Source of the DNA: Deltaproteobacteria bacterium
Lineage (GTDB): Bacteria; Desulfobacterota_C; Deferrisomatia; Deferrisomatales; JACRMM01
DNA: 7,016 nt
Direction: 5' to 3'
NCBI GenBank assembly: GCA_016218905.1
Contig: JACRCS010001063.1
Span: 1 to 7,016, forward strand
Position 1 is the first letter of the stretch. Every line of letters starts with the position of its first letter. Below the pieces are notes generated by a model. It worked only from the letters and a program-made list of their open reading frames with translations, ran no database searches and was not told where the DNA came from. This document shows positions 1-5,747 of the stretch, piece by piece. A program made the position numbers and the translations under genes.

Positions 1-1666
1 CGGGCGCGGCACCCGCGACGGGCAGGTCGGAGATGTCGTCCCCGAGGCCGCCCGTACGGACCATCTCGGACAGCGCCACGAGCACGCGGCTGTTGTCGAC
101 GCAGGCGCCGGAGTGGAGGACGGGAGGCATGCCGACCGCCTCGCAGACCTCGCGGAGGCCCGGCCCGCAATACTTCATGGCCGCCTCGGGCTGCATGAAG
201 CCCTTCTTCGCCATGGCGAGCGCGGAGCAACCCGTCTGGACGACGAGGATGTCGTTCTTCAGCAGCTCTTTGACGAGCTCGACGTGCACCCAGTCGTGCT
301 TGACGCGGGGATTGTTGCAGCCGACGACGCCGGCGACGCCCCGGATCCGGCCGTTGATGATGTTCTCGTTCAGCGGCGTATAGCTCGACCGGAACGAGCC
401 GCCGAGCATGTAGTTGATGGTCTCGTGGGAGAAGCCGCCGACCATGGCGGTCTTGTTTGCGGGGATCTCCACCTTGTCGGCCGCCCGATTCTTGAAGTTG
501 GCGATGGCGGCCCTCCAGATGTCCTTGCCGACCTCGCGGGCGCCGTGCTCGCCGTGGAACTCCATGTGGGTGGCGCCTTCGATCTTGCACCGGTAGTTCG
601 TGGTGATGAACTTCGTGTGGTAGCAGGCGGCCATCTTCACGAGGCCCTGCTGGATGCACTGGACGTCGACCACCATCGCCTCGACCGCGCCGGTGGCGAT
701 GGCCGGGTCGCACTGCATGAAATTGCCGGCGTGGGGGATGCCCCGGCGGATCAGCTGCTCGTTGCCGGAGCAGCACATCCCGACGAGGTTGAGCCCCGTC
801 GCGCCGACACCCTTGCCCGCGGCGTTGAGCTCCGGGTCCTCGGCGAGCTGGGCGAGCATGTCCAGCAGGTGGGGCTCGTGGCCGTGGACGATCACGTTCA
901 CCTGGTCCTTCTTGAGGACGCCCAGGTCGACCTCGGCCCGGACGGGCTTCGGGGTCCCGAACATGATGTCGGAGAGCTCGGTGGAGACCATCGACCCGCC
1001 CCAGCCGTCGGCGAGCGAGCACTTGGCGGCGCCCAGCACCAGGTTCTTGTACTCCTGGTCCACGCCGATGGCGGTCCGGTGCATCATTTCGACGACTTCG
1101 CGGTCGACGCCCCGGGAGAGGACCCCGAGCTCCTTCCACTTCTCGAAGCGCTTCTTGGGCGCGCGCTCCATGAGTTTCAGGTAGCCGTGCTGCTGGTAGA
1201 ACTGGGCCAGGCAGGCCTCGCCCAGGTCGACCGCGATGTCCTTCTGGCTGCGCCCCTCGGTCTCGACGCCCATGTCCTTGGCGAGGGCGACGAGCTTCAC
1301 GGGGTCCTTGATCTCGTAGTCGGGGTTCTCGCCCTTCGCCACCGAGAGGAAGAGCTCGCTCATCTCCCGGCCGTGGTCGCTGTGGGCGGAGGTGCCGGCG
1401 GCGCACATCCGGGCGAAGCCGCGCGCCTGGAAGGTATCGATCGTGGCGCCGCAGACGCCGGTCTTCTCGTAGGGAGCCTTCGAAGAGAGCCGGCACGGCC
1501 CCATGGAGCAGTGCTTGCAGCAGGCATTCTGAGCGCCGATGGGACACGGCGCCAGATTGTCCGCGCGGTCGAAGGGGGTCTCGTGGCCCTCCCTCCGGAC
1601 CTTCGCGAGCATCTGGGCCGTGGACTCACAGACGGTGATGTCCTGGATTTCTCGAAGCTTTGACAT
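1..1666 (-). CDS. acsA: Ni-Fe CO dehydrogenase catalytic subunit, C-terminus off window
   Basis: Catalyses reversible CO2 reduction to CO at a Ni-Fe-S cluster; in this context probably the CODH half of the CODH/acetyl-CoA synthase complex. Read from ATG 1666, the frame stays open for 555 codons to base 1. About 80-120 C-terminal residues are probably missing, since the family is roughly 630-675 long. Cys41, 49, 50, 53, 58 and 72 match the cluster D/B cysteine spacing, with the same numbers as I recall for Rhodospirillum rubrum CooS. Cluster C candidates are His263 (H-G-H-E-P), Cys298/299 (M-C-C-S-G-N-E), Cys337 (D-V-Q-C), Cys450 (V-G-C-N-N-P), Cys480 (T-G-C-S-A) and Cys522 (G-A-C-V-D-N-S). 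His95 and His98 fit the proton-relay segment. A GGAGG at 1675-1679 lies 8 bases before the ATG. It follows acsD by 37 bases. The alternative name is cooS, if it is not paired with acsB. Confidence 0.95.
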   Translation of the reverse strand, partial: MSKLREIQDITVCESTAQMLAKVRREGHETPFDRADNLAPCPIGAQNACCKHCSMGPCRLSSKAPYEKTGVCGATIDTFQARGFARMCAAGTSAHSDHGREMSELFLSVAKGENPDYEIKDPVKLVALAKDMGVETEGRSQKDIAVDLGEACLAQFYQQHGYLKLMERAPKKRFEKWKELGVLSRGVDREVVEMMHRTAIGVDQEYKNLVLGAAKCSLADGWGGSMVSTELSDIMFGTPKPVRAEVDLGVLKKDQVNVIVHGHEPHLLDMLAQLAEDPELNAAGKGVGATGLNLVGMCCSGNEQLIRRGIPHAGNFMQCDPAIATGAVEAMVVDVQCIQQGLVKMAACYHTKFITTNYRCKIEGATHMEFHGEHGAREVGKDIWRAAIANFKNRAADKVEIPANKTAMVGGFSHETINYMLGGSFRSSYTPLNENIINGRIRGVAGVVGCNNPRVKHDWVHVELVKELLKNDILVVQTGCSALAMAKKGFMQPEAAMKYCGPGLREVCEAVGMPPVLHSGACVDNSRVLVALSEMVRTGGLGDDISDLPVAGAAP

Positions 1667-1674
1667 TCTGAGTG

Positions 1675-1679
1675 CCTCC
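1675..1679 (-). promoter_or_regulatory. Shine-Dalgarno site of acsA
   Basis: The minus strand reads GGAGG here, 8 bases before the ATG at 1666. This near-perfect site fixes the acsA start within the 37-base gap after acsD. No separate promoter or terminator is visible in that gap, so the two genes are probably cotranscribed. Confidence 0.8.
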
Positions 1680-1703
1680 GTAGGTGTTTTCCGAGCGTGG
1701 GCG

Positions 1704-2654
1704 CTAGGCCACGACTTCGTCGATGATCTTCTTCAGAATCCGGACCGATTCGGGGTGCCGCAGAATGAGGATGTCGGCCCCGGCGGTCAGCAGATCGGCG
1801 GCCGTGACGCTCTCCCAGAGGACGCCGCGGGTCTTGGCGTCGCCGAAGCTCGGCTCTTCGGCCGCGGAGATACCGGCCTCGCGGGTCTTCCAGGCGTACT
1901 TGGCAACGTCACAGATGAGAGGGAGCTGCATCTTGTCGTCGCCCTGCTTGAGGGCCGTCAGGCGATCGCGCTCCATCACCGAGTACGAGTACTCGATGCC
2001 GTACCCGAGAGCGCCGGTGGAAGGATCCATGACGATCTTGTCCGCGGGAACGCCGAGGTTGCCGAGCAGGATGTTGAGCTGCTTGGCCATGTTGACGTCG
2101 ATCGGCGTCTGGGCGACGACCGTGTGGCTATAGCCGATGGCGGCGCCGCCGATCTTCTTGTAGTTGTCCTCCGTGGCGGGGCCGAGGAGCAGGTTCATGC
2201 CCTGGCAGACTTCCGCCACCTTGGCCAGCACCTCTCCGTCCTTCTCCCCGTTCTCCGAACCCCAGACGATGAGCGGGACCGGGAGCGCGTCGGCGAGCTT
2301 CTTCACGAGGGCGGCCGCCTGGTCGGCGCTGGTGTTCTGGCCGTTGGGGTCGGTGCTCTTGAGCTGGATGCAGATCGCGTCGGCGCCGTACTGGTCGAGG
2401 CACTTCTTCGCCCACGCCAGCGGATCGCCGAGGACGTCGGCGAAGGGAGCCTTGACGGCCTCGGGCCACGTCTCGGCGGCCTCGGGGCTGTCGTAGACCT
2501 CCATCGCCACCAGCGGCTTGTTGGGGTAGGTCCCCTCGAAGGTGCACAACGGCATCGCGTTCTGGCCGCCGACCTTCTTTGCCTTTGGGCCGCTCCCCAG
2601 CGTGACCTCCACGATCTTTCCGGAGTAGGAGTCTTTGGGAAGTTCAAATGCCAT
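1704..2654 (-). CDS. acsD: Corrinoid iron-sulfur protein small (delta) subunit
   Basis: Encodes the 316-residue small subunit of the corrinoid/iron-sulfur protein. With AcsC it forms the cytoplasmic heterodimer that takes a methyl group from methyl-tetrahydrofolate and delivers it to acetyl-CoA synthase. The length is typical of bacterial AcsD. Recognisable segments are an early V-G-G-Q-N-A-M-P-L-C-T-F-E-G stretch (residues 28-41), a G-A-D-A-I-C-I-Q-L strand (90-98) and D-P-S-T-G-A-L-G-Y-G (210-219), in a TIM-barrel-like alternation of strands and helices. As expected for this subunit, there is no [4Fe-4S] cysteine cluster; that sits in AcsC. The ATG is preceded by AAAGGAG with an 8-base spacer. 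It ends in TAG. cooC lies 57 bases upstream and acsA 37 bases downstream. No acsC is adjacent in the window, although its partner must exist for function. The archaeal homologue is CdhD. Confidence 0.93.
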   Translation of the reverse strand: MAFELPKDSYSGKIVEVTLGSGPKAKKVGGQNAMPLCTFEGTYPNKPLVAMEVYDSPEAAETWPEAVKAPFADVLGDPLAWAKKCLDQYGADAICIQLKSTDPNGQNTSADQAAALVKKLADALPVPLIVWGSENGEKDGEVLAKVAEVCQGMNLLLGPATEDNYKKIGGAAIGYSHTVVAQTPIDVNMAKQLNILLGNLGVPADKIVMDPSTGALGYGIEYSYSVMERDRLTALKQGDDKMQLPLICDVAKYAWKTREAGISAAEEPSFGDAKTRGVLWESVTAADLLTAGADILILRHPESVRILKKIIDEVVA

Positions 2655-2662
2655 CGCGCTCG

Positions 2663-2669
2663 CTCCTTT
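2663..2669 (-). promoter_or_regulatory. Shine-Dalgarno site of acsD
   Basis: The minus strand reads AAAGGAG, 8 bases before the ATG at 2654. It is among the strongest ribosome-binding sites in the window and supports the chosen start. The rest of the 57-base gap holds a 10-base palindrome, GTCCATGGAC, at 2671-2680, with no evident function. Confidence 0.8.
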
Positions 2670-2711
2670 CGTCCATGGACTGGCCGCCCTGGACTCGTTG
2701 ACGTTAGGCCG

Positions 2712-3473
2712 CTAACCGGCCGACTCCTCCCTTGGTACGAAACGTTCCATGATGGAAACAACCGCCCGGTACGCCGGCGAATCGTCGGGCAGTTGGAAGG
2801 TGGGTCTGCCTTCCAGATCGAAGGCATAGACGTTGGGGTCACTGGGGACGACGCCGGCAAGCGTGAGCCCCAGGCGCTCCACCTCGCGCACGGTAGCGGG
2901 TTCGAGGTCTCCCTCGGCCCGGTTGACGATGAGTGCCATCTTCCCGATGTTGAGCCGCAGCTCCTTCGCCAGGTCCTGAATCCGCCGGGCCGCCTGGATC
3001 CCCCGATAGGAGGAGTCGGTCACGGCGAACATGAGATCCATGTTGTGGGTCGTCCGGCGGGAGAGGTGCTCCATCCCGGCCTCGTTGTCGAGGACCACGA
3101 ACCGGTAGCTGTCCGCCATCTCGTCCACGTACTTCTTGCAGAGCGTGTTGGCGTAGCAGTAACAGCCGGGGCCCTCGGGACGGCCCATCACGATCATGTC
3201 GAAGGATTCGGTCTCGATCAGGCACTCCTGGCTCTTGTAGTTGATGTACGCGTCCTTGGTCATGCCCGCGGGGACGCTCCCGAGCCCTTCCCGGATCTGG
3301 CCGATGGTCTGGTGCACCGGGATCCCCAGCACCTCGTTCAGGTTCATGTTGGCGTCCGCGTCCACCGCGAGGACCCGCCCCGCCTTCCGCTCGATCAGGT
3401 GGCGGACGATCAGGCCGGCGATCGTCGTCTTGCCCGTGCCGCCCTTTCCTGCAACCGCTAGGTGAAAAGCCAT
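2712..3473 (-). CDS. cooC: CooC/AcsF-type nickel-insertion ATPase for CODH/ACS
   Basis: A 253-residue cytoplasmic P-loop ATPase of the SIMIBI (MinD/NifH-like) class, which loads nickel into CO dehydrogenase or acetyl-CoA synthase. A deviant Walker A, G-K-G-G-T-G-K-T, occupies residues 9-16 with signature Lys10 and P-loop Lys15. D-A-D-A-N (38-42) is the switch I region and D-N-E-A-G-M-E-H (129-136) the Walker B/switch II region. Cys104 and Cys106 form the C-x-C pair (G-C-Y-C-Y-A-N) that binds metal between the two protomers of CooC dimers. The length matches the family. The ATG is well supported because the P-loop begins nine residues in, as usual. Its only ribosome-site candidate is a weak AAGAG at 3484-3488, inside a repeat. 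acsD lies 57 bases downstream. The choice between CooC (CODH maturation) and AcsF (ACS maturation) cannot be made from this window. Confidence 0.92.
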   Translation of the reverse strand: MAFHLAVAGKGGTGKTTIAGLIVRHLIERKAGRVLAVDADANMNLNEVLGIPVHQTIGQIREGLGSVPAGMTKDAYINYKSQECLIETESFDMIVMGRPEGPGCYCYANTLCKKYVDEMADSYRFVVLDNEAGMEHLSRRTTHNMDLMFAVTDSSYRGIQAARRIQDLAKELRLNIGKMALIVNRAEGDLEPATVREVERLGLTLAGVVPSDPNVYAFDLEGRPTFQLPDDSPAYRAVVSIMERFVPREESAG

Positions 3474-3514
3474 TAGCTATTAGCTCTTAGGTGTTAGTTG
3501 TTAGGAGTAAGAAC
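3473..3514 (+). repeat. Left TTAGNNN heptad array
   Basis: Five units in perfect 7-base phase start at 3473, 3480, 3487, 3494 and 3501: TTAGCTA, TTAGCTC, TTAGGTG, TTAGTTG and TTAGGAG. A degenerate sixth, TAAGAAC, follows at 3508. This is the left outer arm of the composite element. It forms the DNA immediately upstream of the cooC start on the minus strand. Confidence 0.8.
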
Positions 3515-3558
3515 CCGCCCCCTTCGATCCATAGCGCATCGCAGCAGTCGGCGTCAGC

Positions 3559-3619
3559 CGTAGGGTGGGCTTGGCCCACCGATACCCGGCCGAAATTGGT
3601 GGGCCGAGCCCACCCTACG
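3559..3619. repeat. Inner palindrome, 22-base arms with one mismatch
   Basis: Bases 3559-3580 pair with 3598-3619 over 22 positions with one mismatch, around a 17-base loop (3581-3597). Each arm is also a small hairpin: GGTGGGC/GCCCACC around TTG (3564-3580) and around CGA (3598-3614). The sequence resembles the GTAGGGTGGGC...GCCCACC palindromes that recur between genes in many bacterial genomes; that likeness is from memory. In RNA from either strand it could form one long stem or two short ones. No T-tract follows the right arm on the plus strand or the left arm on the minus strand, so it is not a standard intrinsic terminator. Confidence 0.8.
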
Positions 3620-3621
3620 AG

Positions 3622-3656
3622 CTCGTAACTCCTAAGAGCTAAGAGCTAACAGCTAA
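3622..3656 (-). repeat. Right TTAGNNN heptad array, inverted
   Basis: On the minus strand there are five units in exact 7-base phase, from 3656 down to 3622: TTAGCTG, TTAGCTC, TTAGCTC, TTAGGAG and TTACGAG. The array mirrors the left arm with one fewer clear unit before divergence. The acsV stop codon (TAG, 3646-3648) and its last residues are encoded within the first two units. Confidence 0.8.
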
Positions 3657-5616
3657 CGGCCAGCGACTGCTCGCGCAACGCCGCGAGCCGCTCTGCCCGG
3701 AGCGGGAACTCTTCCATGCGCGTGTGCGGCAGGAAGAGTGCGGCGACGTACTCGTCCATGTAGATGTTCGAAGCCGAAAGCTCGATGTTCGTGATCATCG
3801 TGGCGATCGCTTCGGCTTCCTCGATCTTTTCCCGGAAGAGGCTCGCGAGCGTGCACCCGACGAGGCTCGTGTTGCCGCCGTAGGTGACGCGCTCAGGGTC
3901 GACCTCGGGCAGGAGCCCGATCGTCATCGCCTTCTCCACATCGATGTACTGCCCGAACCCGCCCGCGATGATGATCCGCTCCACGTCGGAGAAGCGAAGC
4001 CCCACGCTCTTCAGGAGCACCGAGCAAGCGGCATAGATGGAGGCCTTGGTGCGGATCAGGTTGTCGATATCAGGCTCGGTGACCGTCAGGTCCTGCTCGA
4101 GCTGGGTCTCTTCCTTCCAACAGAGGACGTACTCCCAGCCGGATTCGCACTCCCGGATCCTCGGAGTCCGGATGGCGAGCTCGCCGTTGAACTTCCCATT
4201 CTGCGAGATGATCCCCGACTCCTGGAACTCGGCCAGGCAGTCGATCATCGCCGAGCCGCAGATGCCCTTGGGCTTCACCTGGCCGATGGTGAGGATCATC
4301 GGTTCGTAGTTGGCGCGGTTGATCCGGACCTGCTCGACGGCGCCGAAGGTCGCCCTCATCCCGAACTTGACTCCGCCTCCCTCGAACGCCGGCCCGGCCG
4401 AAGCCGAGGCCGACACCAGCCAGTCCTGATTGCCGATGACGATCTCGCCGTTGGTGCCCACGTCCATGAAGAGCGTCAGCTCCGGACGGGCGTGGAAGCC
4501 GGTGGCGAGCACGCCGGCGGTGATGTCTCCGCCCACGTAGGAGGCGACGCACGGGACCAGGTAGCCCCTGACGTCCCGCGGCAGCCGGACGCCGAGATCG
4601 GCGACCCGGACGGGCGGGAAGAAGTTGGCCGCGGGTACGTACGGAGCCTCGCGGATGTACTTCGGGTTGAGCCCGAGAAAGAGCTGCGTCATCGTCGTGT
4701 TGCCGGCGAGGACGACGTGGGTGATGGACTCCCGGGCCACCCCCGACTTCTCGAAGAGCTCGTCGAGCACCCCGTTGATCGTCTTCACCACCCTCTTCTG
4801 GAGCGCCTCGAGCCCTCCGGGCTTGAGCGCCTGGACGATCCGGGTGATGACGTCCTCGCCCATGGAGATCTGGGCGTTGTAGTCCGCAGCCCGGGCGACC
4901 TCGCGCCCGCTGTTCACGTCGAGGAGCGCCGCGTGGACGGTCGTCGTGCCGATGTCTACGGCGAGCGCGAAGGCCGCCTCCCGCGTGTCACCGGGCTCGA
5001 TGCGGGTCAGGATCTGACTCCCGCGGCTATGGAAGACCGTGGCCGTGGCGCGCCACTCTCCCGCTCTCAGCGCCTCGGAGAGGCTCCGCAGCACGGAAAA
5101 GTCCGGAGTCACCCTGGGGATCCCGTGCTCCTTCTTGAGGGAGTGCCCGAGGCGGCCCATATCCGAGGCGTTGTTGTCCTCCACCGGAGGCTGGAGCTCC
5201 ACGTAGCACTTGACCGCCGGCGGGTCGCTCTTCTCCTCGTCGAAACCGGGTTCCAGGCGGGAGACCGCCAGTACGTGCTCCTCGGTGGCGCGCGTCAGCT
5301 TGCGCGAGAGCACGTCCTTCTCGTACCGGGACTCCACGGGGACTTCGACGACCAGATCGCCGAGGACCTCAGTCTGGCACGCCAGACGGTATCCCTGGTC
5401 CCACTCGGCCTGGGAGAGCTTCGAGGACGGCTGCGACCTTTGCTCGCCTTCGCGGATCTTGACCTTGCACTTGCCGCAGGTGCCCGAACCGCCGCACGAG
5501 GCGTTGACGTGCACCCCCGCCACCATCGCCACGCGCAGCAGGTTTTCCGCCTCGCGATAGACGTCGATGGAGACCGCGTCAGGCTCGAATCGGACGGTAT
5601 GCCGTTTCTCGGGCAA
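3646..5616 (-). CDS. acsV: AcsV/RACE-type reductive activator of the corrinoid Fe-S protein
   Basis: A 656-residue cytoplasmic protein that couples ATP hydrolysis to reduction of inactive Co(II) corrinoid protein to Co(I). The N-terminal [2Fe-2S] ferredoxin domain (about 1-95) has Cys41, Cys47, Cys50 and Cys80 in a C-x5-C-x2-C-x29-C pattern. A linker/middle domain spans about 96-210. The C-terminal ASKHA ATPase-like (DUF4445-type) part carries D-I-G-T-T-T (221-226), D-V-G-T-N-G-E (385-391) and A-G-G-F-G-Q (551-556). This order is that of RACE/AcsV and RamA-like activators. The start is TTG at 5616, chosen because AAAGGAAAGG (5619-5628) precedes it and the next ATG (codon 31) would remove the first ferredoxin strands. 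fhs lies 131 bases upstream. Its stop is inside an inverted repeat, so the final A-V-S-C residues are repeat-derived. Proximity to acsD supports CFeSP, rather than another corrinoid protein, as substrate. Confidence 0.92.
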   Translation of the reverse strand: MPEKRHTVRFEPDAVSIDVYREAENLLRVAMVAGVHVNASCGGSGTCGKCKVKIREGEQRSQPSSKLSQAEWDQGYRLACQTEVLGDLVVEVPVESRYEKDVLSRKLTRATEEHVLAVSRLEPGFDEEKSDPPAVKCYVELQPPVEDNNASDMGRLGHSLKKEHGIPRVTPDFSVLRSLSEALRAGEWRATATVFHSRGSQILTRIEPGDTREAAFALAVDIGTTTVHAALLDVNSGREVARAADYNAQISMGEDVITRIVQALKPGGLEALQKRVVKTINGVLDELFEKSGVARESITHVVLAGNTTMTQLFLGLNPKYIREAPYVPAANFFPPVRVADLGVRLPRDVRGYLVPCVASYVGGDITAGVLATGFHARPELTLFMDVGTNGEIVIGNQDWLVSASASAGPAFEGGGVKFGMRATFGAVEQVRINRANYEPMILTIGQVKPKGICGSAMIDCLAEFQESGIISQNGKFNGELAIRTPRIRECESGWEYVLCWKEETQLEQDLTVTEPDIDNLIRTKASIYAACSVLLKSVGLRFSDVERIIIAGGFGQYIDVEKAMTIGLLPEVDPERVTYGGNTSLVGCTLASLFREKIEEAEAIATMITNIELSASNIYMDEYVAALFLPHTRMEEFPLRAERLAALREQSLAVSC

Positions 5617-5618
5617 GG

Positions 5619-5628
5619 CCTTTCCTTT
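5619..5628 (-). promoter_or_regulatory. Ribosome-binding site supporting the TTG start of acsV
   Basis: The minus strand reads AAAGGAAAGG, and its AGG core (5624-5626) sits 7 bases before the TTG at 5616. This placement decides the start in favour of TTG, since no ATG lies nearby in frame before codon 31. Confidence 0.65.
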
Positions 5629-5689
5629 GGGGGCGCCAGCGGGCCTGCAACGTGCCTGAAAGACGGCCCCCCACGGCGGTCCTGTGCAG

Positions 5690-5706
5690 CCTGCTGGAAG
5701 AGCAGG
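5690..5706 (-). other. Short hairpin competing with the 5703-5729 stem
   Basis: CCTGCT (5690-5695) pairs with AGCAGG (5701-5706) around a 5-base loop. The last four bases are also the first four of the stronger neighbouring stem, so the two cannot both form fully. It may be incidental. Confidence 0.3.
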
Positions 5707-5729
5707 GGGACGCCCCGTGCGTCCCCCTG
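5703..5729 (-). terminator. GC-rich hairpin after fhs, possible terminator or attenuator
   Basis: A perfect 10-base stem (CAGGGGGACG with CGTCCCCCTG) around a 7-base loop begins 18 bases after the fhs stop. No T-tract follows on the minus strand, so it is not a standard intrinsic terminator. It could protect the fhs mRNA 3' end, attenuate read-through into acsV, or be a dispersed palindromic repeat. The rest of the 131-base gap (5617-5747) shows no promoter that I can support. Confidence 0.35.
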
Positions 5730-5747
5730 ATGGTAAGGTTGGGTCTC

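Larger units (their letters stand above)
3473..3656. repeat. 184-base composite inverted-repeat element between acsV and cooC
   Basis: The outer arms are heptad arrays, TTAGNNN on the plus strand at 3473-3507 and its reverse complement at 3622-3656. Their outermost 18 bases match at 17 positions. Inside lies a large palindrome (3559-3580 with 3598-3619). Between the left heptads and the palindrome is about 45 bases of non-repetitive sequence (3515-3558). The layout, terminal inverted repeats around a second palindrome with no coding capacity, looks like a MITE or REP/BIME-type intergenic repeat. It fills the 172-base gap completely, overlapping the last codons and stop of acsV and touching the first base of the cooC start codon. 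A GCCA flanks both sides (3469-3472 and 3659-3662) but is too short to count as a target duplication. No transposase is in the window. Confidence 0.7.

Noticed and set aside
113..1663. 516-codon open frame on the plus strand opposite acsA
   Set aside because: It is the antisense shadow of the CO dehydrogenase, which carries all the expected metal-binding cysteines on the minus strand. The translation is rich in V, D, L, G and H without recognisable domains, as expected for antisense frames in GC-rich DNA.
2671..2680. GTCCATGGAC palindrome as an operator
   Set aside because: A single 10-base palindrome in a short gap without a promoter has no support as a regulatory site.
2303..2860. 185-codon minus-strand frame overlapping the acsD 5' end and the cooC 3' end
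   Set aside because: It is an alternative frame within two real genes. It is low in complexity, rich in R, P, S and T, and the correct frames have strong family motifs and Shine-Dalgarno sites.
1539..3461. 640-codon plus-strand open frame spanning acsD and cooC
   Set aside because: It is antisense to two clearly recognised genes and crosses their intergenic gap. There is no domain or motif in it, and its composition is that of a GC-rich shadow.
3473..3656. Repeats considered as a CRISPR array
   Set aside because: The units are 7 bases long, contiguous and without spacers, and the two arrays are inverted to each other. No cas gene is present.
3469..3662. GCCA on both sides of the composite repeat as a target-site duplication
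   Set aside because: Four bases in GC-rich DNA recur by chance, and the right copy is two bases away from the repeat end. It is not sufficient evidence for transposition.
3724..5730. 668-codon plus-strand open frame opposite acsV
   Set aside because: It is antisense to the ferredoxin-ASKHA protein, is rich in D, R, V, L and H, and has no recognisable domain.
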